Below are positions 1 through 9,694 of a stretch of DNA of 64,000 nt, in pieces. The stretch is from positions 62,001 through 126,000 of the forward strand of contig NZ_MRWE01000006.1 of the NCBI RefSeq assembly GCF_002093665.1, in the 5' to 3' direction. Every line of letters begins with the position of its first letter. Position 1 is the stretch's first letter. This DNA is from Rouxiella badensis. Lineage in GTDB: Bacteria > Pseudomonadota > Gammaproteobacteria > Enterobacterales > Enterobacteriaceae. The position numbers and the translations under genes were made by a program. Under the pieces are notes generated by a model, which was not told the DNA's origin, did no database searches, and saw only the letters and a program-made list of their open reading frames with translations.

Positions 1-178
1 AATACTGACCTACGCCATCACCCACGGAAGTGCTCCACACTTCGGTCGGCGTAAACTGATTTTCAACTTTTGGCAGCGGGGACATTTTAACGACGTCTTC
101 TTCGCCGCCAAACAATGAACAGCCGCTCAGCAGGGCAACAGAAACCCATCCCACCAAGAGTGTTTTACGCAATTGCAT
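1..178 (-). CDS. bamB: BamB, outer-membrane assembly lipoprotein (5' part only)
   Basis: Only the first 59 codons lie in the window; the rest runs off the left edge. The start is ATG at 178. The N-terminus is a lipoprotein signal peptide with lipobox LLSGC (Cys20), followed by CSLFGGEEDVV and MSPLPKVENQF, which match the start of mature BamB. BamB is a beta-propeller partner of BamA in the BAM complex that folds outer-membrane proteins. It lies 11 bp downstream of yfgM, as in other Enterobacterales, and is the last gene seen of the rlmN-to-bamB minus-strand run. Identification rests on the N-terminus plus synteny. Confidence 0.93.
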   Translation of the reverse strand, partial: MQLRKTLLVGWVSVALLSGCSLFGGEEDVVKMSPLPKVENQFTPTEVWSTSVGDGVGQY

Positions 179-189
179 CGGGGTTCCCC

Positions 190-810
190 TTAGCTGGATA
201 AGTTATTCAATTTCATACGCAGCAAAGTCTGCAGCGTTTGAGATGGCTTGGAATCAAGGCCTTTACTGTATGCATCCCTGGCACCTTTGGTATCGCCCTT
301 CGCCAGAAGAACGTCACCGCGGACCTCTTGTTGCATCGCCATCCAGCCGTCGCCCTTGACGTTGTCGAGGGTTTTCAGCGCGTCATCCAGCTTGTTTTGT
401 TGCAGCTGAACGCGTGCCAGACGGTAGTTAACCAGTGATAATAAGTTTTCGTCTTTAGTCAGCTGGCTCGCCTGCGTCAGTTGTTTTTCGGCATTAACGA
501 AATCTTTGGCCTCAACGAAGTGATCGGCCAGCTGCAAGGCAGCAAAAACGCCATAACTGTTGCTGTTGGTCTGAGCAAACTTCTCTAAATTGGCCACGCC
601 ATCGGCTTTGTTAGACGTCAGCGCAGTGCTTGCCTGCTGATAAGACGCCGAGGCTTCGGTCAGAGCGGTGTTCTCATGAGTCTGCCAGTAATGCCAACCG
701 CCTAAGGCAGCAATACCCACGACGACGCCAATAGCCAGCGCTTTACCATTCTCGGCAAAGAAGCGGCGGACGGCATCAACCTGTTCATTTTCAGTGGTAT
801 AGACTTCCAC
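190..810 (-). CDS. yfgM: YfgM, ancillary SecYEG translocon subunit
   Basis: A 206-residue protein, the family's usual length, starting at GTG with an AAGGAG ribosome site upstream. It has a short cytosolic N-terminus, one membrane segment at about residues 24-42 (ALAIGVVVGIAALGGWHYW), then a periplasmic helical TPR-like domain. YfgM is an inner-membrane protein that associates with SecYEG and PpiD and helps hand secreted proteins to periplasmic chaperones. It sits between hisS (13 bp) and bamB (11 bp) on one transcript, so translocation and outer-membrane assembly genes are neighbours. Nothing is unusual. Confidence 0.95.
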   Translation of the reverse strand: MEVYTTENEQVDAVRRFFAENGKALAIGVVVGIAALGGWHYWQTHENTALTEASASYQQASTALTSNKADGVANLEKFAQTNSNSYGVFAALQLADHFVEAKDFVNAEKQLTQASQLTKDENLLSLVNYRLARVQLQQNKLDDALKTLDNVKGDGWMAMQQEVRGDVLLAKGDTKGARDAYSKGLDSKPSQTLQTLLRMKLNNLSS

Positions 811-823
811 GTGGTCCTTCTCC

Positions 824-2098
824 TTAACCTAACATCGAGGCCAGACGCACAGCCAAATCGCTCTGCGCCAGCGTTTCTTGCTCACCACTTTGCAGATTTT
901 TAACGACGACCTGCTGAGCCGCGACTTCGTCCTCGCCTAATACCAGGGCGATACGCGCCCCCCATTTGTCGGCACGGGCAAACTGCTTTTTAAAGTTGCC
1001 GCCGCCGTAGTTAGTCATGACTTTCAGCTCTGGCAGTGCGTCACGCAGTTTTTCAGCCAGTTGCATCGCCGCGCCCTGCGTGCCCGAACCGGAAGAAATC
1101 ACGTAAGCATCGACCGTTGGCGGCGCCTTGAAATCAGGATTAACGGCCTGAACCAGCAGCACCAGACGCTCAAGACCCATGGCAAAACCTACTGCCGGGG
1201 TCGCACGCCCGCCAAGCTGCTCAACCAGACCGTCATAGCGACCGCCGCCACAGACTGTCCCCTGCGCACCAAGACTGGTGGTTACCCACTCGAATACGGT
1301 ACGGTTGTAATAGTCCAGACCGCGTACAAGACGTTGATTGACCGTATATGGGATACCTGCGAGGCCTAAAAGTTCACACAGACCTGCAAAGTGTTCGCGA
1401 GATTCTTCGTCGAGGTAGTCCGCCAGCTCCGGTGCATCGTTCAGTAATGCCTGAACCTCTGGATTTTTAGAGTCCAGAACGCGCAGCGGGTTGGTATACA
1501 TACGACGTTTAGAGTCTTCGTCGAGCTTTTCAATATGTTGCTCAAGGAAGGCGATCAGCGCATCACGATAGTTGGAGCGCGCTTCCAGTGAACCGATAGA
1601 GTTCAGCTCGAGGGAAACGTGCTCGGCGATGCCCAGTTCACGCCACCAGCGGGCGGTAAGCATGATAAGCTCTGCGTCGATATCTGGACCCTGTAGGCCA
1701 AACACTTCGACACCCAGCTGATTGAATTGACGGTAACGGCCCTTTTGCGGACGCTCATAGCGGAACATGGGTCCGACGTACCACAAACGCTGTTCCTGAT
1801 TGTACAGCAGACCATGCTCGATGCCGGCACGAACGCAGCCAGCGGTGCCTTCAGGGCGCAGGGTCAGACTCTCGCCGTTGCGGTCCTCGAAGGTATACAT
1901 CTCTTTTTCAACCACGTCGGTGACTTCACCGATCGCGCGTTTGAATAACGGGGTCTGCTCTACAATCGGCATACGGATTTCGCTGTAGCCGTAGGTGCCA
2001 AGGACTTGCTTGAGCGTACCTTCAATACGCTGCCACAGTGCAGTGTCTGCTGGCAGATAATCGTTCATGCCGCGGATAGCCTGGATGTTCTTTGCCAC
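824..2098 (-). CDS. hisS: Histidyl-tRNA synthetase
   Basis: A 424-residue class II aminoacyl-tRNA synthetase that charges tRNA-His with histidine. Motif 2 is visible in the [15 protein letters not shown] stretch. The histidine-specific motifs appear as LVRGLDYY and the glycine-rich GGGRYDGL. The C-terminal anticodon-binding domain (about residues 330-424) follows. The start is GTG at 2098, as in E. coli hisS. It is downstream of ispG by 150 bp and has its own strong promoter in that gap, so it can be expressed independently of the rodZ-ispG transcript. Confidence 0.98.
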   Translation of the reverse strand: MAKNIQAIRGMNDYLPADTALWQRIEGTLKQVLGTYGYSEIRMPIVEQTPLFKRAIGEVTDVVEKEMYTFEDRNGESLTLRPEGTAGCVRAGIEHGLLYNQEQRLWYVGPMFRYERPQKGRYRQFNQLGVEVFGLQGPDIDAELIMLTARWWRELGIAEHVSLELNSIGSLEARSNYRDALIAFLEQHIEKLDEDSKRRMYTNPLRVLDSKNPEVQALLNDAPELADYLDEESREHFAGLCELLGLAGIPYTVNQRLVRGLDYYNRTVFEWVTTSLGAQGTVCGGGRYDGLVEQLGGRATPAVGFAMGLERLVLLVQAVNPDFKAPPTVDAYVISSGSGTQGAAMQLAEKLRDALPELKVMTNYGGGNFKKQFARADKWGARIALVLGEDEVAAQQVVVKNLQSGEQETLAQSDLAVRLASMLG

Positions 2099-2134
2099 GT
2101 CAGTTCTCTATCTTTTTTTATAAAAATGAACCCG

Positions 2135-2164
2135 ATTATAGGGGTTTTGTATCCTGAGGTTCAA
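2135..2164 (-). promoter_or_regulatory. hisS sigma-70 promoter
   Basis: On the minus strand TTGAAC (2164-2159) and a perfect TATAAT (2140-2135) are separated by 18 bp. They lie 37 bp before the hisS start codon, inside the only sizeable gap between ispG and hisS. The match is seen directly; activity is inferred. Confidence 0.75.
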
Positions 2165-2248
2165 TGCGGATACGTCAACGCCTCATATCGGGTTCAGTCT
2201 AATTCAGCCCAAAGGGCAGGCGCGCTGGCAATGCAGCGCGAGCTCAGG

Positions 2249-3370
2249 TTACTTTTCGAGATGATTGATAACGATGCGCTTACTTTGATCCATCAGGGCC
2301 GCTTTGGCGCGGATCTTCGCTTCAAGCTGATCGATCATCAGCTCATTATCAAAACGCTCTCTTTGACGAACGCCGTCTTCGTAGAAACCACTCTTGTTAT
2401 GACCGCCGGTCACGCCCAAGGTAGAAACCAGCGCTTCACCCGGACCGTTCACCACACAGCCGATGATCGAGATGTCCATCGGGGTGATGATGTCTTCAAG
2501 ACGCTGTTCCAGCGCGTTGACGGTGCCTATCACGTCGAATTCCTGACGAGAACAGGTCGGGCAGGCGATAAAGTTAATCCCGCGCGAGCGAATACGCAGC
2601 GACTTGAGGATATCAAAGCCAACCTTCACTTCTTCTACCGGGTCCGCCGCCAGTGAAATACGCAGCGTATCGCCGATACCTTCAGACAGCAGCAGGCCGA
2701 GGCCGATCGCTGATTTTACCGAGCCGCTGCGCATGCCACCGGCCTCGGTGATACCGAGGTGCAGGGGCTGCACGATTTGCTTGGCCAGCAGACGATAAGA
2801 TTCGACGGCCAGGAAAACGTCAGACGCCTTAACGCTGACCTTGAACTGATCGAAGTTCAGTCGGTCGAGGATATCGACGTGACGCATCGCTGATTCCAGC
2901 AGGGCCTGAGGCGTAGGTTCGCCATATTTTTCCTGGAGATCTTTCTCCAGTGAGCCGCCGTTCACACCGATACGGATAGGAATATTTTTGTCGCGCGCGC
3001 AGTCAACGACTGAACGAATACGCGATTCATTACCGATATTGCCCGGGTTAATACGCAGGCAGTCCACGCCGTATTCGGCAACCTGCAAGGCGATGCGGTA
3101 GTCGAAATGGATATCGGCAACCAGCGGAACGTTAACCTGCTGTTTGATGTGCTTGAAGGCTTCAGCAGCGTCCATGGTTGGAACAGAAACACGAACAATG
3201 TCCACACCGACGCGCTCAAGGGCTTTAATCTGAGCGACGGTTGCGGCGACATCGGTGGTGCGGGTGTTGGTCATTGATTGCACCGCGATTGGTGCACCAT
3301 CACCGACAGGCACCTTGCCGACGTAAATCCGGGTTGATTTGCGACGGGTAATGGGTGCTTGGTTATGCAT
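2249..3370 (-). CDS. ispG: 4-hydroxy-3-methylbut-2-enyl diphosphate synthase (flavodoxin)
   Basis: IspG catalyses the penultimate step of the MEP isoprenoid pathway, reducing MEcPP to HMBPP with a [4Fe-4S] cluster and flavodoxin. The start chosen is ATG at 3370 ([10 protein letters not shown]), behind a GGAGAG ribosome site. This gives 373 residues, one more than E. coli. The TIM-barrel part opens with [14 protein letters not shown], and the cluster ligands are in [11 protein letters not shown] and [10 protein letters not shown] near the C-terminus. It follows rodZ by 69 bp. It is one of several Fe-S enzymes in this window, which matters because most isc assembly genes are missing nearby. Confidence 0.98.
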   Translation of the reverse strand: MHNQAPITRRKSTRIYVGKVPVGDGAPIAVQSMTNTRTTDVAATVAQIKALERVGVDIVRVSVPTMDAAEAFKHIKQQVNVPLVADIHFDYRIALQVAEYGVDCLRINPGNIGNESRIRSVVDCARDKNIPIRIGVNGGSLEKDLQEKYGEPTPQALLESAMRHVDILDRLNFDQFKVSVKASDVFLAVESYRLLAKQIVQPLHLGITEAGGMRSGSVKSAIGLGLLLSEGIGDTLRISLAADPVEEVKVGFDILKSLRIRSRGINFIACPTCSRQEFDVIGTVNALEQRLEDIITPMDISIIGCVVNGPGEALVSTLGVTGGHNKSGFYEDGVRQRERFDNELMIDQLEAKIRAKAALMDQSKRIVINHLEK

Positions 3371-3396
3371 TTGTACTCTCCATCGTTGCGATCGTC

Positions 3397-3426
3397 CTGG
3401 CCTGCCCTCTTGCAAGGGCAGGCCAG
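3397..3426 (-). promoter_or_regulatory. Perfect 12-bp hairpin between rodZ and ispG
   Basis: Arms CTGGCCTGCCCT and AGGGCAGGCCAG enclose a 6-nt loop, between the rodZ stop and the ispG start. No U-run follows on the minus strand, so it is not a classic terminator. It may be a processing or transcript-stability element separating rodZ from ispG. Confidence 0.5.
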
Positions 3427-3439
3427 AGTCAAGACGCTG

Positions 3440-4432
3440 TTACTGAGCGGCTAAAGTCAGACGAGCAACACGGTTTGATTTAACAAAACGGCTTAGATCA
3501 ACCGGCTTACCTTGGTATTGAATCTCGACGGCACCAGGTGCACCGATTTTCAATTTATACGGCGCTTTACCTTTCAGGTTTAGCGTTTCTCCGCCTTTCT
3601 TCACGCCGCTGAACAATGTTTTTCCGGAAGCGTCGTTAACCTGCAACCAGCAGTCTGCTTTGAAAGTCATTGCCACAGCGTCTGCATCAGCCGCAGTGGC
3701 GCTAGCCTGTGCATCACCGGTTGGCAATGCAGAAGACGGAGTCTCAGCCGAGTTCGGCTGGCTTGTAGTGTCCGCAGCCGGGGCCTGAGTCTGCGCTGGA
3801 TCCGCGTTTGCAGCGGTATCTGGCGTCGTATTCAGCGGCACAGCGTTTTGCGCCTGCGTAGCCGCAGCGTTGCCAGAGGCAGTCGCTGGAGCAGCAGGTT
3901 GGGCTGCGGTTGTAGAAGATGCGCTACCGGTGTTCAAGGGAATTGACTGCCCCTGAGCATTATCCTGGTTTAGCTGTGCGGTAGATTGGTCCGCCATATT
4001 GGCAATCTCTTCCTGCTGCGCCTGATGGTTTTGCCACCACCATGCGCCGGTCAGGCCGAGCACCACGAAAACTATCAACCAGGTAAAGCCCATCAGCCAG
4101 CCATCACGCTTTTTGCGCGACTTGCGTAACGATACGCCCTGCATAGAAGCCACTTTTGGCACATTGATTGGCGCCTGCTTGCCAATTAACGATGCCAGTT
4201 CCTCTTCAGGAACGTGGACCAGTTTTGCGTAAGAGCGGATATAACCGCGCAAGAAAGTCGGCGCCAGGTCGGTTGGCGTATTTCCTTCTTCGATTTGGCG
4301 AATAGTCGAAAGCTTCAGGCAAAGACGTTCTGCCACAGCCTGATGGCTGAGTCCCAACTGCTCACGAGCTTGACGCAGGCGCTCACCCGCGGTCACTTTA
4401 GTACTTTTATCTTGAGTGGCTTCAGTATTCAT
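3440..4432 (-). CDS. rodZ: RodZ, cytoskeleton protein linking MreB to the membrane
   Basis: A 330-residue bitopic membrane protein. Residues about 15-85 form a helix-turn-helix domain of the RodZ type ([26 protein letters not shown]). A basic stretch (RKSRKKRDG) and one membrane segment (about 113-133, [22 protein letters not shown]) follow, then a low-complexity Ala/Thr/Gln/Pro-rich linker and a periplasmic beta domain (about 255-330). RodZ binds MreB and keeps the elongasome rod-shaped. Its start overlaps the end of pilW by 11 bp, so translation is probably coupled. Confidence 0.97.
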   Translation of the reverse strand: MNTEATQDKSTKVTAGERLRQAREQLGLSHQAVAERLCLKLSTIRQIEEGNTPTDLAPTFLRGYIRSYAKLVHVPEEELASLIGKQAPINVPKVASMQGVSLRKSRKKRDGWLMGFTWLIVFVVLGLTGAWWWQNHQAQQEEIANMADQSTAQLNQDNAQGQSIPLNTGSASSTTAAQPAAPATASGNAAATQAQNAVPLNTTPDTAANADPAQTQAPAADTTSQPNSAETPSSALPTGDAQASATAADADAVAMTFKADCWLQVNDASGKTLFSGVKKGGETLNLKGKAPYKLKIGAPGAVEIQYQGKPVDLSRFVKSNRVARLTLAAQ

Positions 4433-5183
4433 TAGCTAAGAACTGCTGGTACTGTTGGGATTGTGGAAAATTCCGCGCAAGCTGCTTGCCGTAACGTTGA
4501 ACGTTGTCCGGTTTGCCTGCTAACGCCGCGAAACGAATTTGTAACATAAGACTGTCAGCGCTGGCTGGCAGAACATGTTGATATACATCCAGTAATACTT
4601 GCGCGTCGGCGCGATTCCCTGCTTTAAACTGCCCGTTGGCTTGAGTCATCAAAGGCGTGCCTTTGTCAGGATCGTTTTTCAGCGCCTGACTCAACAACAC
4701 TTTTGCTTCATCATACTGATTAGCCTTCAGAAAACAGTAGCCTGCATTTTCAAGACTGTCAGCTACCGGACCGGAATCAGGTAAACGGGCAGCGATGCTA
4801 AACTGCTGTTGTGACGGTACATACTGCCCTAAACTACACAAAAACGCACCGTAATTATTCAGGACAGTTCCATTTTGAGGGGCGAGCTTTAACGCTTGCT
4901 GGTAGCGGCTTTGCGCGGCGTCGTTATTGCCGTTTTTTTGCTCATACAATGCCATTCCCAGCTGGTTACGATAATCCTGAGGCGAGGCGTCGACCGCCTG
5001 TTGCAGATTGGCCTTTGCCGCAGGCATGTTCCCCTGCGACAAATACTCCATTCCCAACTGAAGTTGGGTTTGAGGCGCGCCCGAGGCGGCCTCGACCGGC
5101 GGTTGCTTTGAACCCGAACAGGCCGCCAGAAGACAGACTGCCGCGCTCGCGGCGAAGAACCCTTTCCACTGCATTATCGCCAT
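4422..5183 (-). CDS. pilW: PilW/PilF-type TPR lipoprotein
   Basis: The start ATG at 5183 (MAIMQWKG) is preferred over an upstream in-frame Met because an AAGGA site lies in front of it. It gives 253 residues. The signal peptide ends in a lipobox LLAAC, and the mature part is built of TPR repeats ([21 protein letters not shown], and others). The family includes PilF/PilW proteins, outer-membrane lipoproteins needed for secretin multimerisation in type IV pilus systems. In enterobacteria without such pili near this locus the role is uncertain. It overlaps rodZ by 11 bp, and the gene is in the same place in Yersinia and Serratia relatives. Confidence 0.85.
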   Translation of the reverse strand: MAIMQWKGFFAASAAVCLLAACSGSKQPPVEAASGAPQTQLQLGMEYLSQGNMPAAKANLQQAVDASPQDYRNQLGMALYEQKNGNNDAAQSRYQQALKLAPQNGTVLNNYGAFLCSLGQYVPSQQQFSIAARLPDSGPVADSLENAGYCFLKANQYDEAKVLLSQALKNDPDKGTPLMTQANGQFKAGNRADAQVLLDVYQHVLPASADSLMLQIRFAALAGKPDNVQRYGKQLARNFPQSQQYQQFLANEY

Positions 5184-5245
5184 ATTAAATCCTTTTACCC
5201 TTCTACCGATAAGAAGACCCATGCAAGCTCAGAACCACGATCTAT

Positions 5246-6481
5246 TTATACGCTTTTAACCATAATAGATTCACCGGCCATTTTTTTCTTCAAAGTACGT
5301 TTGGTACGGTCAATAACTTCGCCCGCCAGCTGTCCGCAGGCGGCATCGATATCGTCGCCGCGCGTTTTACGCACGATAACGGTAAAGCCGTAGTCCATCA
5401 GCACCTTGGAGAAACGGTCGATGCGGCTATTGGAGCTGCGACCGTATGGCGCCCCCGGGAAGGGGTTCCATGGGATCAGGTTAATCTTGCACGGCGTATC
5501 CTTCAGCTTTTCAGCCAGCTCGTGCGCGTGCTCGGTACCGTCGTTGATGTGGTCAAGCATAACGTATTCAACGGTAACGCGACCCTGATTAGCGTTAGAT
5601 TTCCCCAAATAACGATTAACGGCAGCCAGAAAGGTGTCGATGTTGTATTTGCGGTTGATCGGCACAATCTCGTCACGAATTTCATCGTTCGGTGCGTGCA
5701 GGGAGATAGCCAGCGCCACGTCGATCATGTCGCCCAGCTTGTCCAGCGCAGGAACCACACCGGAAGTAGACAGGGTCACGCGACGTTTTGACAGCCCGAA
5801 ACCGAAGTCGTCGAGCATGATTTCCATCGCGGGAACCACGTTGTTCAGGTTAAGCAGCGGCTCACCCATGCCCATCATCACCACGTTGGTGATTGGACGA
5901 GTACCGGCAACTTTTGCCGCACCGATAATCTTCGCGGCACGCCAGACCTGACCGATGATTTCAGAAACGCGCAGGTTGCGGTTAAAGCCCTGTTGAGCGG
6001 TTGAGCAGAAAGTACATTCCAGCGCGCAGCCTACCTGTGAGGACACACACAGCGTGGCGCGATCGCCATCAGGAATATAAACAGTTTCAACCTGCTGATT
6101 GCCGACCTGGATAGCCCATTTGATGGTGCCATCTGCAGAACGTTGCTCAACGGCAACTTCCGGAGCACGGATTTCGGCAACGCTCGCCAGCTTGTTACGC
6201 AGCGTTTTATTGATATCGGTCATTTCCTCGAAATCATCGCTACAGTAATGGTACATCCACTTCATGACCTGATCCGCACGGAACGGTTTTTCACCCATTT
6301 TGATGAAAAACTCGCGCATCTGTTTGCGGTTCAAATCCAGAAGGTTAATTTTGGCGCTCACCGGGGCCGCTGATTTCTCAGCTAATTCTGCTTTAGCAGC
6401 ATTTTCAGCGCGGATGACGTTCAGGGAGTCGATTTCAGACGAGCTGAGAACCGGAATATCTAATTCGATGGTACTGGACAT
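5246..6481 (-). CDS. rlmN: Dual-specificity 23S rRNA/tRNA C2-adenosine methyltransferase
   Basis: A radical-SAM enzyme that methylates C2 of A2503 in 23S rRNA and A37 in some tRNAs, using a [4Fe-4S] cluster and a methyl-cysteine intermediate. The cluster motif CALECTFC (CxxxCxxC) is present, as is the C-terminal CG motif ([12 protein letters not shown]) carrying the methylated Cys. At 411 residues it is about 27 longer than E. coli RlmN. The extra part is a non-conserved N-terminus before [16 protein letters not shown]. It heads the run rlmN-pilW-rodZ-ispG. Confidence 0.98.
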   Translation of the reverse strand: MSSTIELDIPVLSSSEIDSLNVIRAENAAKAELAEKSAAPVSAKINLLDLNRKQMREFFIKMGEKPFRADQVMKWMYHYCSDDFEEMTDINKTLRNKLASVAEIRAPEVAVEQRSADGTIKWAIQVGNQQVETVYIPDGDRATLCVSSQVGCALECTFCSTAQQGFNRNLRVSEIIGQVWRAAKIIGAAKVAGTRPITNVVMMGMGEPLLNLNNVVPAMEIMLDDFGFGLSKRRVTLSTSGVVPALDKLGDMIDVALAISLHAPNDEIRDEIVPINRKYNIDTFLAAVNRYLGKSNANQGRVTVEYVMLDHINDGTEHAHELAEKLKDTPCKINLIPWNPFPGAPYGRSSNSRIDRFSKVLMDYGFTVIVRKTRGDDIDAACGQLAGEVIDRTKRTLKKKMAGESIMVKSV

Positions 6482-6570
6482 ATTTTTATTGGCCTCGTTG
6501 TTACACGTTATGGCTCGAAGGAAGTGCGGGCCTTAAATCGCCCACGAATGCTCATTGCTCAAACCACTAC

Positions 6571-6611
6571 AGAAATAATGAAACGCCCCAAAGAGTAAAA
6601 CCCTTGGGGCG
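6571..6611 (-). terminator. Terminator downstream of ndk
   Basis: On the minus strand an 8-bp GC stem (CGCCCCAA with TTGGGGCG, 6611-6584) is followed by a U-rich tail (TTTCATTATTTCTG). It lies about 110 nt after the ndk stop. Confidence 0.7.
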
Positions 6612-6720
6612 CAACATTGTACAAATTTTAAGGCGAGGTGGCTATTAATGAAAGCCAGCTAATACAAATTTATTGTATCAGCCAATTAGCGTAGTAAACC
6701 GACCTAAACCTAACTTCTTA

Positions 6721-7146
6721 TTAACGAGCGCAGATTTCGCTTTCGTCGAAGAAGTAAGCGATTTCGCGCTGTGCAGACTCAACCGCGTCAGAACCGTGAA
6801 CGGCGTTAGCAGTGAAGCTGTCAGCGTAATCAGCACGCAGAGTACCCGCCAGAGCGTTGTCTGGGTTGGTTGCGCCCATGATGTCACGGTTACGCTGAAC
6901 GGCATTTTCGCCTTCCAGAACCTGAACAACAACTGGACCAGAGGTCATGAACTCTACCAGACCGTCGAAGAATGGACGACCTTTGTGCTCAGCGTAGAAG
7001 CCTTCAGCCTTTTCTTTGCTCAGACGGATCATTTTAGAAGCGATGATCTGGAAGCCAGCACGTTCGAAACGCGCAGTGATAGCACCGATGTCGTTGTTAG
7101 CTACGGAGTTTGGCTTGATGATAGAGAAAGTACGTTCGATAGTCAT
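6721..7146 (-). CDS. ndk: Nucleoside diphosphate kinase
   Basis: Transfers the terminal phosphate between nucleoside triphosphates and diphosphates through a phospho-histidine. The start is ATG at 7146 ([15 protein letters not shown]), giving 141 residues against 143 in E. coli. The catalytic His117 lies in NAVHGSDA. It is monocistronic between rlmN and pbpC. A perfect -10 hexamer TATAAT reads on the minus strand at 7224-7219, about 73 bp before the start, but its -35 box is weak (TAGGCA-like), so the promoter is only suggested. Confidence 0.98.
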   Translation of the reverse strand: MTIERTFSIIKPNSVANNDIGAITARFERAGFQIIASKMIRLSKEKAEGFYAEHKGRPFFDGLVEFMTSGPVVVQVLEGENAVQRNRDIMGATNPDNALAGTLRADYADSFTANAVHGSDAVESAQREIAYFFDESEICAR

Positions 7147-7330
7147 AAAAAAACCTCTGTCTGACTTTAGAGTTTGTGCAGGTCGATTAAATGTTAACAC
7201 TGCCGGAAAATGGCGCCGATTATAGGGGGCTAAGTAACGCTTGCCTACAGGAATAACAACATTTGATTAAAAAAATGTGTCACTGATTCACTTTGTGGCG
7301 CAAAGGCCTCATTTTCTATAAACAAAATCA

Positions 7331-9676
7331 TTAATCAAGGGTGAAATTGAGCGTACTAACCTGACTGCTCTCATCCAGCACCGACAGTTGATACTGGCCC
7401 GGCTGGCTTAGCGTGGCCTGAAAGATTCGATTGTCGGCGCCGTTCTCCACCTGCTCGCCATTGAGGAACCACCAACGTCTCCCAGCCCCGCCCTGCGACT
7501 CGATTCGCAGAGAGAGACTGCGTTGCCCCGGCAGAGGCTTGAGGATCGCGTTATCGCGTATTCCCAATAGCAAAAGCGGCTGTACTGCAGATTTGCCCAG
7601 CGGCGGGCAGCTCGCGTCATGCGGCGGCAAACGCTGACTACGGTGCTCTTCGGGCGGCAGCCAGGGTTCGAGCGGCGTCGGCCATAGCGCCACCTGAGTA
7701 GCGTGAGAATTCGGGCAGTTGGCCGCGACCTGCTGGCCCTGTGAATTGACCCACAGCGTAATCAGACTCCCGGCCTGCGACTCCTGCCCAGGCGCTGGGA
7801 GCGTGGGCGGCAGCGTGCCGTCGAGCGTCCAACTTTGGCGCTGCTGGCGGCAGTTGGTGTCACCCGCCTTGAGCGGCTGTCCGCCGGGCCAGCACAGCGT
7901 GGCAATCCCAACCGATGGCGGACGCGGGTCACTCACCGCCATCTTCAGGCTGTAACGCGCAGAGCTGACCAACAAATTGTTCACCTGATTGAGCAGCGGC
8001 ACTGCCGTAGCATAGCCGAACTGACCGGCAACCGGCGTGGCATCAGGGCGCCCTACCCACACGCCGATGATATATCCCGGATTCACCCCCATCGCCCACG
8101 CATCGCGATAGCCGTAGCTGGTGCCCGTTTTCCATGCCAATGGAACCGTGCCGGGCAACGTATTGTCGGGTTGCGGGAGTGCCTGCCCGCCCAGGATACG
8201 TCGGATAATCCATGCCGCTCCCGGCGACATCAACCTGCGTTCGACCAAAGGCTGTTGAGGTTCAAAGCGTAATCTGGCGACCTTACCGCCCCGCGCCAGC
8301 GCACTGTAAGCCTGTGCCAGTTGGTCTAGCCGCGATCCTGTGCCACCCAATATGACCGCCAGACTGGGGTCACTGTTAGCGGGAAAACGCAGGTGAATAC
8401 CGGCGTTGCGTAAATTCGCAGTAAAACGTTTTGGCCCGTAAGCATCGAGCAGTTGCACAGCAGGGAGATTGAGCGACCTGACCAACGCTTCGCTGGCGCT
8501 GACTGGCCCATGAAAACCGGTGTCAAAATTGCCCGGACGATAATCCCCGAAGCGCCTTGGTACGTCTTGTAACAGCGACTCCGCAGTTATCAAGCCATCG
8601 TCCAGCGCCAGCCCATAGAGGAAAGGCTTGAGGGTTGACCCCGGCGAGCGCCATGCGCTGACCGTATCGACTTGCCCAAAGCGGCTGCTGTCTTTGAAAT
8701 CGACCGAGCCAAGATAGGCCTTTACCGCCATCGTCGAACTTTCAACCACGATAACCCCGACGGAGGTTTTCGCCGGCAGCTGGTTTTTCCAGCCTGCCGC
8801 CAGCTCCTCAAGCTGCCTTTGCAGATTAGCGTCGAGCGTTGTGGTCACGATGGTGCGGTTATTATGGCTAGTGAGCCTTCTCGCCAGCAGCGGGGCAAGC
8901 TGTGGCACCTGACGCGGGGCAAGCCAGATGGACTCCTGACGAATCTCGTCGACGCGCCTCTGCGGCCAGACGTGATACTCCGCCAGTCTGGAGAGCACCT
9001 TGTCTCTTGCGGCACGAGCGCGTTCGGGGAATCGGTCGGGACGCAGCCGACTCGGTGCCTGCGGTAAAACGGCCAGCAGCGCCGCCTCGCCTGGCGTTAG
9101 CTCAGAAGGCGGTTTGCCCAGATAGGTCCAGCTGGCCGCCGCTATGCCCTGTAAGGTACCGCCGAAGGGGGCACGATTAAGATAAATTTCAAGAATTTGC
9201 GATTTCGACAGCGTCCACTCGAGCTGGAGAGTACGGGCAATCTGGCGCAGTTTGCCCGCAAAAGTGCGCGGATGGGGACAGATAAGCCGCGCGACCTGCA
9301 TCGACAGCGTACTTCCGCCTGAAACGATGCCGTCGTGATGAATATTTTGCCAACTGGCACGCAGCAGCGACAGCGGATTAATGCCGGGATGATCCCAGAA
9401 CCAGCGGTCCTCGTAGGTCAACAGCGCCTGCAAATAGTACGGCGAGACCTGATCCAGTTTAACGGGATAACGCCACACACCCTGTGCATCGGCATAGCGC
9501 CAAAGCGGCGTACCGTCCTCTGCGGTCACCACTCTCGCGACCGGCAGCTCTTGCAGAGGCAGTGGCCAGATACGGTTTGCCGCCCACAGCAGCGCGCCTC
9601 CCGTCAGTATCAGCAGGAAAAAAAAACGCGCGATTCTCAGCCAAAAGAAGCCGCGCTCACCGCTGAGACCTTTCAT
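7331..9676 (-). CDS. pbpC: Penicillin-binding protein 1C
   Basis: A 781-residue bifunctional class A PBP with one N-terminal membrane anchor (about residues 13-32). The GT51 glycosyltransferase domain carries EDRWFWDHPG and GGSTLSMQVAR. The transpeptidase domain carries the serine motif SPGSTLKPF, SLN and KTGTSYGYRDAW. A C-terminal BiPBP_C beta domain ends the protein. PBP1C is a minor peptidoglycan synthase. It follows yfhM by 18 bp, and the pair pbpC-yfhM (PBP1C plus a bacterial alpha-2-macroglobulin) is the classic co-transcribed defence/repair pair of the envelope. Confidence 0.97.
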   Translation of the reverse strand: MKGLSGERGFFWLRIARFFFLLILTGGALLWAANRIWPLPLQELPVARVVTAEDGTPLWRYADAQGVWRYPVKLDQVSPYYLQALLTYEDRWFWDHPGINPLSLLRASWQNIHHDGIVSGGSTLSMQVARLICPHPRTFAGKLRQIARTLQLEWTLSKSQILEIYLNRAPFGGTLQGIAAASWTYLGKPPSELTPGEAALLAVLPQAPSRLRPDRFPERARAARDKVLSRLAEYHVWPQRRVDEIRQESIWLAPRQVPQLAPLLARRLTSHNNRTIVTTTLDANLQRQLEELAAGWKNQLPAKTSVGVIVVESSTMAVKAYLGSVDFKDSSRFGQVDTVSAWRSPGSTLKPFLYGLALDDGLITAESLLQDVPRRFGDYRPGNFDTGFHGPVSASEALVRSLNLPAVQLLDAYGPKRFTANLRNAGIHLRFPANSDPSLAVILGGTGSRLDQLAQAYSALARGGKVARLRFEPQQPLVERRLMSPGAAWIIRRILGGQALPQPDNTLPGTVPLAWKTGTSYGYRDAWAMGVNPGYIIGVWVGRPDATPVAGQFGYATAVPLLNQVNNLLVSSARYSLKMAVSDPRPPSVGIATLCWPGGQPLKAGDTNCRQQRQSWTLDGTLPPTLPAPGQESQAGSLITLWVNSQGQQVAANCPNSHATQVALWPTPLEPWLPPEEHRSQRLPPHDASCPPLGKSAVQPLLLLGIRDNAILKPLPGQRSLSLRIESQGGAGRRWWFLNGEQVENGADNRIFQATLSQPGQYQLSVLDESSQVSTLNFTLD

Positions 9677-9694
9677 TGCCCGGGATCTCCTCGC

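Noticed and set aside
2006-2656. 216-codon plus-strand frame across the hisS start and ispG end
   Set aside because: Antisense to two certain genes and crosses the hisS promoter; no supporting signal.
3397-3426. Intrinsic terminator between rodZ and ispG
   Set aside because: The stem is perfect but no U-run follows on the minus strand.
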